A stretch of DNA of 64,000 bases from Eumeta japonica (lineage: Eukaryota > Arthropoda > Insecta > Lepidoptera > Psychidae), in assembly GCA_005406025.1 (NCBI GenBank), contig BGZK01000996.1, forward strand, positions 124,001 to 188,000, in the 5' to 3' direction. The position numbers and the translations under genes are program-made. A model generated the notes under the pieces. That model was not told the origin of the DNA. It saw only the letters and a list, made by a program, of their open reading frames with translations, and searched no databases. This document shows, piece by piece, positions 48,700 through 59,879 of the stretch; positions within the stretch are counted from its first letter, which is position 1, and each line of letters starts with the position of its first letter.

Positions 48700-48950
48700 T
48701 GGTTGTCTACGGACCCGGGACCGCCGTGAACATTTTTCACGCTTCGCCATGTACTCTTATGGGGTTCGTGTAAATCATACTCCTTACACGTCATTCGCGT
48801 TCTTTGCGGAAATTGAAAAACTTCGCCAGCTGTTATTCATTCGCCGGGTCACCGCGTGCGCCTGTTGCGGTCGAGCTTTATGGCGATTTCTTCTCTGTTG
48901 CGGTCGGAAAAATTGACTTTCCGCCTTTAAATTTTTTCTTGTTTACAAAT
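48700..48950. other. GC-rich patch of unknown nature
   Basis: ACGGACCCGGGACCGCCGTG and CATTCGCCGGGTCACCGCGT in AT-rich DNA. Two overlapping plus frames (48585-48773 and 48689-48916) have cysteine-rich ends but no recognisable domain and no splice context. Confidence 0.3.
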
Positions 48951-49929
48951 TAAATCGGATCGGATCGGGCGCAACTGTGAGAATTATAGTTCGAGACTGA
49001 GTTTTGTTACATTTTCGAGAAATGCACAAATAATTTATTAGTGAAACTGTATTGCGTTGTTAATCAATGTAATGTCGTCAATGTAGCGAGACTTCTAAAT
49101 CGTCGACACTATATAACAATACTATATAAATTATTTACTTAACACAAAAGAAAACCCATTTTAATAAAATACACTGTTACTATTTTATTTAAAATAGATT
49201 TTCCAAGTATTTCGAAACATAGAAGACACTGCAAAATTATTTTCTGTTTGATGTATTACGTGTCTACTGACGTTTTCTCAGCTAATTTACCGGTTCATCA
49301 ATCAATCTCACCGCCTTCAAGGGCGTGAATTATGAATTATGATTTCCGATCTAGTTGAATATTCTAGTTATTTTTTCTTATTTACCTCTGCAAGATAAGT
49401 TTACCGTTATGAATTCTTTACAACAATTTCTTGGCAATTTAGTAGGACGAAATTTGGATGTATAGCAACGATTAGGCGATCAAAGCAATTTATTTAAATT
49501 AGTTTATTAACTTTGTATCAGACAACAGTGGCGAACTCGCAACGACAACTAATGAGTTGATGGAACATTTTTGTGAGTGTTATATCGGTAGAAGTCATTA
49601 TACCGATTTACCGGTAATTTGAGATTGCGTGTTTCTAATACGATGATATCGTTGTATATTATCTACGATTACTTGAAATTTTTCGATAATCCATTTATTG
49701 GGAGCTTTTATTGATTGTCTAATCCTATTCTTAGGCGACTGTCTTTCGTTAAACCATCGCGTTAACAGTGGTACGCTGTTACGAGTTCGACTCGTAAACT
49801 GTTTCCGTATAAAAACGACGCTCCTATTTCGTTGTATATTTAGGGATCAATTTGATTTATAACAAAACGAACTGACCCCGGCAATGTTTTATTCATATTC
49901 GATCATTTAAATCTACCGGACCCCCCCTT

Positions 49930-50250
49930 CAGTGAGATATTGCGATGCCGTCGGCGGCAAAATTCCTCGGCCCGTGCACACACAGCTGAGTAATACTGAA
50001 ACTGTGGAACTCGCGGCGAATATCAAGCAGTTCGCCGGCCGCGCGCGCGCCTACCTGTTCGCCGGAAACTGGGTCGAATCCTGCGGGACCCCGGCGGGGG
50101 GTGGGGAGCGTTCTCCTCGCCGGCGTACGAACGAAATCGCGACCCGCGAGCGTTCCCGGGTCGCCCCGAAGACGGGAGTTCGAAAGCGGGAACGCATACT
50201 CGCTTGTACGTATGTCCACCGTTGTGGGTTGTACGCGCGGACGGTTCATC
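49930..50250. promoter_or_regulatory. Strong CpG-rich block, candidate promoter or first exon
   Basis: About 300 bp of very high GC and CpG density, for example GTTCGCCGGCCGCGCGCGCG, CGGGACCCCGGCGGGGGGTG and GAGCGTTCCCGGGTCGCCCC. Frames of 119 codons (plus) and 106 codons (minus) cover the same bases. Mutual openness in opposite strands is expected in such GC-rich DNA, and neither peptide is recognisable. A possible 5' splice site on the plus strand is ACAGCTGAGTAATAC near 49982. It is one of the best places in the window to look for a transcript. Confidence 0.4.
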
Positions 50251-50544
50251 TAATTACAAAGTTTTGGTGTGTAATCGTGAATTTCGCGTGATTTATTATC
50301 GGCTCACGACGACTGTAACACCTGAAAATTAATATCGGTGTTCACGAACGTGGATAAGTTTCCCTCGTAAACCTACAATCGCTATTTCTACGATGATAAG
50401 TACCTCAAAATTATGTTTTGGAATCATTTTTTTCCCGTCTTTAAATTGATTTAAAGCATAGAACTATAATGTAATATAAGTGAATAATGATATAAAGATT
50501 ATTAGTTATTTGTATAATGGTTCCTATTTCTATTTCCTAGAAAC

Positions 50545-50625
50545 CCTATATCCTGGAAGGGTAGGCAGAGACTATAGATTTTTACATGATGCTGATGATC
50601 TTTGCATATCTCTCTTGTTTTGTAA
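50545..50625 (+). repeat. SINE/LINE-like fragment (AAGGGTAGGCAGAGACTA type)
   Basis: ATCCTGGAAGGGTAGGCAGA then GACTATAGATTTTTACATGA and TGCTGATGATCTTTGCATAT. This is the best-preserved copy in the window of the family also seen at 7600 and, weakly, at 61040. Confidence 0.55.
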
Positions 50626-50669
50626 AGATAAACTCAGAAAATGGTATTTTGAACATTTTACGTTGCAAC

Positions 50670-50672
<3 letters not shown>

Positions 50673-50701
<29 letters not shown>
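50673..50701. repeat. (TA)n microsatellite
   Basis: About 14 TA dinucleotides. They supply the isoleucine-tyrosine run in the frame at 50480-50767. Confidence 0.93.
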
Positions 50702-50704
<3 letters not shown>

Positions 50705-51504
50705 GTAACCCATTTTAAAAAGGAAAGTTTGAAAAAATGTGCAGTGTCAATAAAATCTTATTCATAATTATTTATTTTTGTGATAGCAAATTACATTGTG
50801 TTCTCTATTTTTATATGGTCTTTACAATTAACAAAGAGAATTTCTGTTATTAGTGTTCAAATTATCATAAATTTGACAAATACCAAGTAAATTTTTAAGA
50901 TTATAACAGCATAAAGTTCAAGTGATCTCATACAGCCCTGTGATTTCAAAATGAATGCTGTAATAAAAGTTATAAGTGACGTTATGTTGAAACATTAAAA
51001 TGAAATTTGCGTGAACACGTATTCAGCGCTAAGTCGTTATTAGAATCATTAATAGTTCACATGACCACTTTAACTCCCTATTAGAATTACAATATTGCCA
51101 CAACATCAGAGCAGAATCTATTTTTTTCTATCAGCTACCAAGGAGATGTTGTTAAAAAGCTGTTAAAAACGTCCGTGTTTACCCAATTACGCGGCATGAA
51201 CCAAATAAATAGCGTTCATATAAACAGATATACAGGAGTCAGTGTTAGGAGAGGTATATGAAAATGTGGTCGAGTGCTTTGCCTTCAAACCAGGAGGCAC
51301 TATTGGGTTCGTTGCTGACCAAGTGTTAATCGACCAATGAGCTTTGAAATTAAATCAAATCATACCACTGTCTCCGTGTCGCGAAGAGTGTGGTGGCCTT
51401 AAGTTTCAAAGCCTTTAATTTAAAGTGATATATTATTTTATCTAAATTAATACGTTGTTTTCGCTTTATAACTTTATTGAGTTATAAAGAGATAACATTT
51501 GTTT

Positions 51505-51635
51505 TTTTTTGTGTTTGTTTGTAATGGATAAACTCAAAATCTACTTAACCGATTCAGAAAGTTCTTTTACCAGTAGAAATCTATATTATCAGCGAGTAAT
51601 ACGGGCTGCATTTTATCTTCAAAAAAAATTAAGAA
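51505..51635 (+). repeat. Degraded dispersed repeat (GTTTGTAATGGATAAACTC type)
   Basis: GTGTTTGTTTGTAATGGATA, ACTCAAAATCTACTTAACCG, ATTCAGAAAGTTCTT and CAGCGAGTAATACGGGCTGC follow, in order, a repeat I recall as TGTAACGGAATCTCAAAAACTACCGGACCGATTTTGATG ... CCCGAGTAACATAGGCT. A similar relic lies at about 52105-52200. Confidence 0.45.
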
Positions 51636-52439
51636 TACCCACCAAAATTGCAATGATGTAACCTAAGGTATCGAATATTTTTGCTTTTGAAAGTCATTAT
51701 TTCGGATGCTCTTTAAAAAGTATTGACGATTCTGAAAGTAATTTAGGTATTATGCGTCAATAGTACTTATTGTTACCTACAAAAAAGTCCGCTGGGATAT
51801 GAAATATGTCTGGATAACATAATCAAGTCACAATGACCGGTTTAGTACAAATTAGTCATCCAAGACACGAATAGAATTGATAGATAACAACTTTATGCCA
51901 TTATATTAATCTTTACGACGGCTATAAAAATACTAAAATTAAAGAAAATGCCGCAGTGTGAGCGAACAGCCCTAGGTTTAGTCTATTGATTACCTACACA
52001 TTTTAGTTTTTGCAAACTGGAAGCAATTGAATAATAAATTGTAGTTTTAATTACATTTTTTATTATCTATGGTATTAGTGGGGTTGTATAATGTGTAGGA
52101 ATAAGTGTTTGTTTTGTTAGTTTTCTTTCCATGCCTAAACCATTCGTCCAATTATTATGAAACCGGCGATGGTTCTGCTAGCAAATGGGAAGGCTTATGA
52201 GGAAGAGCTAGCAATTGTCCCTGACTACATCTGCATATAATACTGAGTAAATGTATTATAGAGCCTAACTACTGATCACATTCTAAAAATTTCTTGACTA
52301 TTAACAAGCTCCCTGAATAAAATGAACTACATTTGATCTTAGCTTCATCTGCATATTTATGTTAGAATGATTTATAAAAATACTTTTGCATAAATAAAGC
52401 TACGCTATCCACTAAATAATATAGCCTAAGTTTTATTTT

Positions 52440-52800
52440 AACACTAGCTTTTGAGCCGGCTTCGCCCAATTCGGAACCGTGACCGATAATGAATTCAAAA
52501 TTGCGAGGAGGACATAAGAGTAGAACCAAGTACTGAATCCGGAAGGGATTCAAATCGAGATTGGGACCAAGGCTGGAATCTAATCTGAGATTAATATTAG
52601 ACTGGAGAACGTAATCGAAATTTGAACGAGGAGCAGTACCGAGACCAGAATTGAGATCAGAACCGGGAGCGTGAGTCGGGCCAGATTCAAAATCTACTTA
52701 TATCGAGACAGAGTTAAGAATCAAAAGCGGGACCGCGATCTGAATCGAGAATGGGATAGCGATTTGGGTTGAAAAATAGAGCGTTATCGGTCGATACACA
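52440..52800 (+). mobile_element. Hexamer-carrying mobile unit, copy 4 (longest tract)
   Basis: CTAGCTTTTGAGCCGGCTTC followed by GCCCAATTCGG starts the unit. About 320 bp then keep a 6-bp phase with variants of GAGATC, GGGACC, GAATCG and GGAGCG. It ends with TTATCGGTCGATAC (52777-52790), equivalent to GATCGGTCGAT of copy 2, so the orientation is as at 33725. Confidence 0.7.
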
Positions 52801-53114
52801 AGATGAAGGAGTTGATGAAATGCTTATACATAACGACACTAAAAACGTGTACCACAATAATTGTTTCGCCTCCAGAAATGATCAAATTGTGTTCTTAAAA
52901 TACGAGCATTTTTACCTTTAAACGGCAACTGAAGTACTTTGCCCCAATTGAAATGCTCCCATGTAACTTTCAGTTCATCTTAAATTTTGTGTTGCTGATG
53001 TTAGTAAGCAAATTCATCTCATTCTGAACATCTGTCTCTAATTGCTATACTTTACTTCGATATTATGAACGATAGGACAGGTCATCAAACTGCGACGTCT
53101 TCTGTATGTTCCAG

Positions 53115-53490
53115 TAATACTTCGTCCGCCTGTGGCTCATCTTTTACCAGCTTTCGGCCGCAGTTGGACATTCAATGAAATTCTTCATATTTTGTGTCTA
53201 CCAATCGCTAACTCAATTACATCCCTATTCTGCTCCCGATTCTCATCTCGTTCTCACTTTCGATTCCGATTCGGGTCCCGCTTTTTATTCCGAACTCGGC
53301 ATAAATCCGGATCCAAACTCGGATCCGGATTCTCATTCCCGATTTCGCTCTCTATTCAATTCCGTTCCGATTATTCCAGAGAAAAGCATAACCATTACCG
53401 TAATACACTCGTACTACCGTTAAATTATTTTATTGTGAAACGATTCGTTCGCTCCTGTTTTTGCTTGCGATTTCGATCTGTTACCAATAA
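53115..53490 (-). mobile_element. Hexamer-carrying mobile unit, copy 5, opposed to copy 4
   Basis: On the minus strand the CCGATCGG box (near 53490) precedes a hexamer tract (about 53390-53215). The GGCCGAAAGCTGG and CGGACGAAG blocks (53165-53120) come last. The tract reads GATTCC, GATTCG, GGTCCC, GCTTTT, TATTCC and similar on the plus strand. The 140-codon frame at 53132-53554 and the 82-codon frame at 53175 (FDSDSGP, NPDPNSDPDSHS) are this tract translated. Copies 4 and 5 face each other 0.3 kb apart. Confidence 0.65.
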
Positions 53491-54039
53491 CCGATCGGTA
53501 TTAAAAGTGAGGAATTCGATCTATGCGCAAACGACTGTACTAAAACTGAGATAACTTATTTCCGTATTCAAATAGAATCATATAAAGCGGACCGGTGGCT
53601 CTGGAATTATAAGCGCGCAATCGGACAGACACAAATTAAAACGTTTCGTAAGGTCTAAAAAATTTTTGATAACTTGTGAAGTATAACGTGTTTTCGTAAT
53701 AATTCATTGAGGTTAAGTAAATCAAATAGCTTATATTTTCAATATTATTTGAAATGCTCGTACGCATTAATATCTTGAACGTTGGTATTCGCCATTGCAC
53801 TTATCATTACAGTTGTCCATGATCTCGTACATTATTTTTAACCGAAGTGCAGCTCCGCGCGCTTCGCTTCTAAGCTTTTTCGGATGCGCTTCTCTTATTT
53901 ATAAACATCGCTTATAAAAAAAATCCCACTTTTAAATGTTCGTTCCGAATGCGCCCATATCTATTTTCACCTGGGTACATACGTAGCGTGCATCGTAAAT
54001 GCATTTTAGCATCGGCATAATCGCAAAGGGCTTGTAAAG

Positions 54040-54230
54040 CTCATGCCGTCTCGTTCGTGCGACGTCCCGTCCGTCAGTCTGCCGCGTCGGTTTGCGCCGG
54101 TCGCACGCGTCTATTTATAACGGATGTTTTGAAATAAACGCATCACGATGCGTTATTTCGGATGCGTGTCTAGAGAGCGCGAAGTGAAAACCGTCAAAAA
54201 CTAGTTGGCTAGTTAAAAAAAAAAAACCTA
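54040..54230 (+). promoter_or_regulatory. CpG-rich block with TATA-like box
   Basis: CCGTCTCGTTCGTGCGACGT, CCGCGTCGGTTTGCGCCGGT and then TCTATTTATAACGG (about 54110-54123). About 30 bp downstream lies CGCATCACGATGCG, a palindrome that includes a weak initiator-like TCACGA. It could be a promoter reading right. No coding frame follows within the visible exon-like region. Confidence 0.35.
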
Positions 54231-56980
54231 GATTTATATAGTGTCGTAATATCGCTTTCGATCTGAACAAGTTGTCTATAAAAACTTCCGGACTTAGGGA
54301 TGTGTTGTAATAATATATGTAACTAGTTTGTTTAGAGTTTGTATGTTATTATTTTTTTTCCTTCGCGACGGAGCGATGTTCTTCTCGGCGTGATGTGGTG
54401 TAGGTACGATCGATAAACAACTAGTTTATTTATATCGATACATGAATAGTGCGGTGACAGAACATCGTGGGACGTTTTGACATGTGAATGAAGAGCAAAC
54501 GTTTCAACATGCTCGGCGTTTTCATTAGGCGATGGAAACCGAAAAGGTAGATTTTGTGCGACTTTCGCTATGAAAAAAAACAGCTGGATTATAACGCTTA
54601 TTATTTATTCATCTGTTTGCCCTTTGATTATTTATTTATCCAAAAATGAGAAATAGCACAAATTATTCATGACTTCAAATTAATACCTAAAATTAATTAA
54701 GAACAAATGGGATAGATTTTAATGATACCTATCAGCTGAAGTGTAATAACATTTGCATTGTTAATAAAACGTCTAGATGTAATAACTAATAACAAAAAAA
54801 CACTCCCAAAAATAAAAAATAACCGCAGGTGTATTTGCACACAATGCAACTCTAGTTGGAATCTGCCGAGTGCATCTTCGCATTCAGTTGAAGTGGCTCT
54901 TGTACGCTACGGCGGCGACGAGATGAGTTTTTTTTTAGCAACGGCCTTAGGCTGCACGCTCCTTAGACGATTCGTTACTGTCTTTCAAGGGAAAGCTTGG
55001 GAAAAAATTGGGCTTTTTGTGCTGAAATAGAAATCAAGGTTATGCGCCTTAAAATAATGACAAATCAATTCCTTTTCCGGTTAAATACAATGACATAAAG
55101 AATATTGAAACACGTAAAAATTTTTCGATAGATAATGGTAAGCTGCGAAGAGTACTATTTTAAAGACAAAGTATATGAAAAGTCTTGGAATACATTTCTT
55201 AAAAAAATAATAAATAATATAATAACATTTAAATGTTATAAACAATCAAATGGTTAAATTATATCTGCAATTAGTAATTTAAATTTCCCAAATACATTTT
55301 GTACTCTGAGGACACAACTCTATCTACCGACATCCCAATCAATGTTCAAAACAGGAAAAATTGTTCGAAAAAATTTTATTCCCTTTTTTTATTTTATTAA
55401 TTATTTGTAATATTACGTATTGTGATATTTATTTATTATATTATATTATTATAATTTAAAATTATCTATATTAAAGATTTCCAGTTAACTGCTAAATATG
55501 AGATATAATATATTCTTATGAATTGCTGTACCAAATTTCAAGTTTCTCTGTTAAATAACTATTGAGAGTTCTAATCTGATCTTATAAAGGCTTATCGCTC
55601 TAAAAAGTAGACCTGAGCTTTCATATGTGATTGAAAATACGATAATTAGAAATCTTGAGAAATTTAATTGTTAACTGAAGTGTGGGTATGCGACCGTTGC
55701 ACAGTTAGGCATCTACCTTGGAAAAGAAAGCGCATAAAGATGCATAGATATGCACGCTGCAACGCTGCTGCAGTATACTTTTTGCTAGGCAACTCTTAAG
55801 TGCACTTGGCGTGACGAAGCACTGACGCGTACTGGGAATGGTACGATGATACACGATGCGCTGGCTTACTTAGATAATATGTTACTTTGAAATTCTAAAT
55901 AGATTTAGCAGAAATTGATAAAAAGTATGAACTTTGTGATGTATGATTTCCGTTCATTCTACCGATCAGTACACAAAGCCCTTAATACGGACGAAAACAA
56001 AAGCAATGAAGGGATTTTCAACAAAATCTTTTCGCATTTTCTCTCATTCATAAGTCTTATTAAATATTGTGATGATTTACGGGAGACTTTGAATCATAGT
56101 TTTTTATAAAACACGGCTAGTTAAAGTGTAGCTCATTAGTACAGTCTCTATACAAGCTGGTGGGTATAAATCCGATAGTACACCGATGAGTTTTTTCTTA
56201 ACTTAAATACTTTTCTTTAACGAAGCATTTGTTAGAGCTGAAGGAGAACGTGGAGGGCAAACTGAGGAATCGAGGGTACGTGAAGCCTTCTTTTGTGCCC
56301 TACGAAACCTATGCACAGCGATATGGGCTCGTAATGTAACGTATCGGATTCTACGATTGAGTAGAAACAAACAAAGACATCTATAGCAACGCCCAGCCGG
56401 ATTTTTAAACCCATCCGCGGGTTATGTTATTTGACAACTGACCGCGTGCGCGATAGTGAGAGGCGGTTGTGAGAAAATGCCTTTTTGGGGTTATAAGAGA
56501 CTGAATTTCTAGAACAGGATGGGACTGGAAATCGTGCGGGATTACCTTTCACGAATGAGTACTTGACTTTTGTTCCGATATTTATCCAAAAAATTGAAAA
56601 AGATATCGTACTTACTACTTTATTTGACAACGTAGTTGTAAAATATGAAAAAGACTTCGTTATTCTAGATTTTTTATGGTTATCTTTTATTTTATTTATA
56701 TATATTTTTGGTATTCATCTGTGTTAATAAAATGAGTTTATTATAGATTCTCGCATAAAGCAGAAATAAAAAAACATATTTGAAAATCTCGAGAAAGTTC
56801 ACTTGAAAGACTGATGAAATTCAATCATAAGTTATTTTTAATAAAAAGCGTGATCGAAAAATATATTAAACTTCGTCTCCATCAATGCAGCAAAAGAAAT
56901 GAGTTAATAAAACGGTTAAACGTCAAATAGTAAAAACTTAATACTTTCGTCCTATTTCATGGAACGTACTTGTGATATAT
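54231..56980. other. Gene-free stretch
   Basis: Frames at 54758, 55915, 56232 and 56427 are 60-90 codons and unrecognised. GC-richer pieces at 54880-54980 and 55730-55865 (TGCACGCTGCAACGCTGCTG) show no exon or element hallmark. Confidence 0.4.
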
Positions 56981-56988
56981 AAAATTTG

Positions 56989-57450
56989 GTTGCCTGTAAA
57001 GTCGGTATACGGGCGAAAGTTTTACGTGACAACGACTTTGAATGGTAAAATCATTTTAATGTGAATATTCATTCGTATAGTAGGAAGAAGGATGAAATAA
57101 TAGTAACAATTTAAAACATTTATTTATACAAAGAATTATATTTAAAACATTAATTTATACAAAGAATCTCGCACTGAATTTCATATTAACAAAATTTTAT
57201 TTTTACCTTTACACATACATACGTATTTATATACAAATATACATACAATAACTTGCAATACATTTGCAAGCTATGCACTAATTCTCTAGTGCTGCGCGCG
57301 CGCGGCAGACCGATCATAGTTGAGTGGGAGAGAGACGCAAGGCATTCGGCGGGCCTCTCTCTCGTTCGGTGACTCATCGTTACGTTACCGAGCGTTACAC
57401 TTTTTCAAAGTGACTCCCAGCCGCAACCTAATTTAAGACGTTGTCACGTC
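56989..57450. mobile_element. 0.46-kb MITE, copy C
   Basis: Nearly identical to copy A (26268-26723) in the same orientation, from GTTGCCTGTAAAGTCGGTAT to GACGTTGTCACGTC, with only a few substitutions and small indels. Left flank TAAAATTTG and right flank AAAAAAGAA do not match as a target duplication, unlike copies A and B. The 63-codon minus frame at 57186-57377 is internal. High A-C similarity implies recent activity of the family. Confidence 0.85.
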
Positions 57451-57703
57451 AAAAAAGAAGTGATCTACTGCAAATAACTTATGTCTTAACAGAAAGAAAA
57501 GAAAATGTGTGAAACTCTCACTTTAGAAATAAAACCTGTACTTGAAAGTTGCCAATTTATTTAAGGCGCTACGACTTCAGTGCAGTACCTTTAGATGTTT
57601 ATAAATTTACACTTGTATAAATTTAAGATTATTATTAAACAAACTGTTTATAAAAAAGGGTGTTATAAAATTTCTATATAGTTAAGGGAAAGATGCCAAT
57701 AGA

Positions 57704-57840
57704 CAGTACAAAGCACGAAACTGTACTGCTGTTAAGTTAGTCACAAAAGCGTCGCAATGGCGTAAAATGGAAACGCGGGGGAGTAAGAAAGGTCAAGGAG
57801 CGCTGAATCTGCGCGTTGCATCTACCATTCATCTACCAAT
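57704..57840. mobile_element. Small TIR element, diverged partial copy
   Basis: AGTACAAAGCACGAAACTGT, TAAGTTAGTCAC, TGGCGTAAAATGGAAACGCG and GGGGGAG parallel 58041-58120 over about 130 bp. The right terminal repeat is not recognisable, so the copy is truncated or decayed. Confidence 0.65.
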
Positions 57841-58043
57841 TACGACAAAAGATTTGTGCATAAAGGGATGGGAAAACTTTTCACATCTACCCACAATAAT
57901 GATCTGAATATCTACATCGGAAAATTAAAATTACCATAAATACGCTAATTTCCGCTACTAGTGACTTTATTTGTGTAAAGAATGAAACTTGTCTATACAT
58001 GCGCATTATTAGCACAATTGTGTATTTTACTCTTAGAAACAGT

Positions 58044-58200
58044 ACAACGCACGAAACTTTGCCGCTGTGAAGTTAGTCACGACAGTGTTACATTGGCGTA
58101 AAATAGGAACGCGGAGGGAAGATGGAATTGTCGGGGAGAGTTAAACCTATGCATTACATCATTCGCAAGAAATTCAGAGCGGCAGAGTTTCGTGCGTTGT
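58044..58200. mobile_element. 157-bp MITE with 23-bp terminal inverted repeats
   Basis: The left terminus ACAACGCACGAAACTTTGCC then GCT is mirrored at 58178-58200 with one mismatch in 23 bp. The interior has no coding capacity. Target duplication could not be fixed. A sister copy lies 340 bp upstream in the same orientation. Confidence 0.85.
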
Positions 58201-58859
58201 CCTGAATGTTATAGCCGATCACTTATGGTAGTTTATGCTAAATCTATGCAAATAGTGTTGTTGGAGTTTATGAATTAATACTTTTCACAAGATATATAAG
58301 AATCCAAGTATAAGTATATAAATCTTATGAGAAATACTAACTCCACCTGTAATTATTTAAAATTATACCTTTCGTGTCATTCATTTCACAATCAAATTGA
58401 AAAATTGTGTCAGTTATCCCTGTGTCAATAAGGATTGTTAAGTTGCTCATAAAAAAAATAAAATGCTTCAATAAAAATGCAATAAAACCATTACTAAAGG
58501 GATTGTTGAAAAATAAATTAAAACGTGAAAGGGACATAACACAAATTAATACGAAAAAAAGAATACAAGATACGTAATTTACGAAGGCCAGTAAAAAGCC
58601 GTGGACGCTGTTAAGTAATAAGCACAGAATTTGTTATATTTATTATAATCACCGAAATAAAATAAGATTCATTACCAGGGCCGTTATATTAAGCAAAGTT
58701 TATTTTCGTTCGACGAAAGCTACCAGCCGTGCTGGGCAAATTCGCAACAGTCGTTCTTCTGATAACAGAAATTTACGATAGCCATAAAAATATACAAAGT
58801 ATTCACCACCTCCTACGAATTATTTTATGCGGCCGTTCGGATATACTTTGTAAATTACG

Positions 58860-59060
58860 ATTTTTAATTTTTACGATTTCGGTAACGCCGCAATGAGACG
58901 CGGAGAAAAAAACCGTGCGGTCAGCGCGAGGGAAAAAAAAGCCATTAAAATACTTGAACACAATCAAAGTAGGTCGTAATCTAATGAATAGGCGCTTTAT
59001 AAGCGACGGTAGGCGCAGCGCGGTCGGTATGGTACAGGTCTGTTATTTCGGAGCGGATTA
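58860..59060. other. GC-richer block with TATA-like word
   Basis: GCGCTTTATAAGCGACGGTA (58993) precedes GGCGCAGCGCGGTCGGTATG. The TATA word is itself near-palindromic (CGCTTTATAAGCG) and no TCAGT initiator follows at the proper distance. Weak promoter candidate. Confidence 0.25.
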
Positions 59061-59879
59061 GACTGTTGTCCAGGCTTTGATGATTAATTAGCGTGTCGAT
59101 AAAGTCAATGGACAATTATCGGTACTTTGTTATCATCGCATTTTGGAAAATGACATAAGTCACTTCAATAACTTCAGTTTCAACTTAAATCGTTATGAAC
59201 AAGGTTTTATGGTAGCCGAAATTTATGTCTGATGCTTGATGTAGGTTGATTATGATTGATTTATTTTATAATTGCAATAGTACATATGGTTATTTTTGAT
59301 AACTGGAAAATGGGTAATTCTAAGACGATGATAATGCAGCGATTGTAGACTAACTGGAGGTACATATTTTTAGAGTTAACTTCTCTTAGTGCATTAGAGA
59401 ATTATGACGAAAATGAAATTAAATGCATGAGCTCCTTGAGGAAAGTTTTTACAACATTAAGTTGGTAATCAATCACAGTAATACTCATAGTCAAGAGTAA
59501 GAATCAATGTCAGTCGCAGGTTAAGTACTAAATAGAGACTTATCTCATACTAGAAATATCTTGTGTCTACCTATATACATATAGCCAAATGACAGCAAAT
59601 ACATAGGCAATAGAATAAGCAAGGTATTACTCAGTTCCAGTAAAGGTAAGCAGGGCTTAACATAAATTGTATGCCGTCATAGAACAGCTCATTAATATTC
59701 TCACAGCCTTACAGTTAATCGCTTCACAAAGGCCTGTACACGGGCTGTTGAACGATCGAGACGAGACAACAGATCGATAATCAAATATTAAACATCTCTT
59801 ACACTACGGCGTGCCGAAGCGAAAGTAAGAACAGAGACGACACGTGTTTTTTTTTTATCTCGTTCCTGCCCTAGTGCCG

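Noticed and set aside
49929..50291. Opposing 119- and 106-codon frames as protein genes
   Set aside because: High GC suppresses stop codons on both strands; no domain recognised and no preference for either strand. Kept as a possible promoter or first exon only.
50480..50767. 95-codon frame with an Ile-Tyr run
   Set aside because: Runs through a SINE-like fragment and a (TA)n tract; no independent support.
53132..53554. 140-codon plus-strand open frame, the longest in the window, rich in RFRF/SRS and SGS repeats
   Set aside because: It is the hexamer tract (two codons per period) translated. A second frame at 53175 (DPNSDPDS) is equally open, and the flanks belong to a mobile unit.
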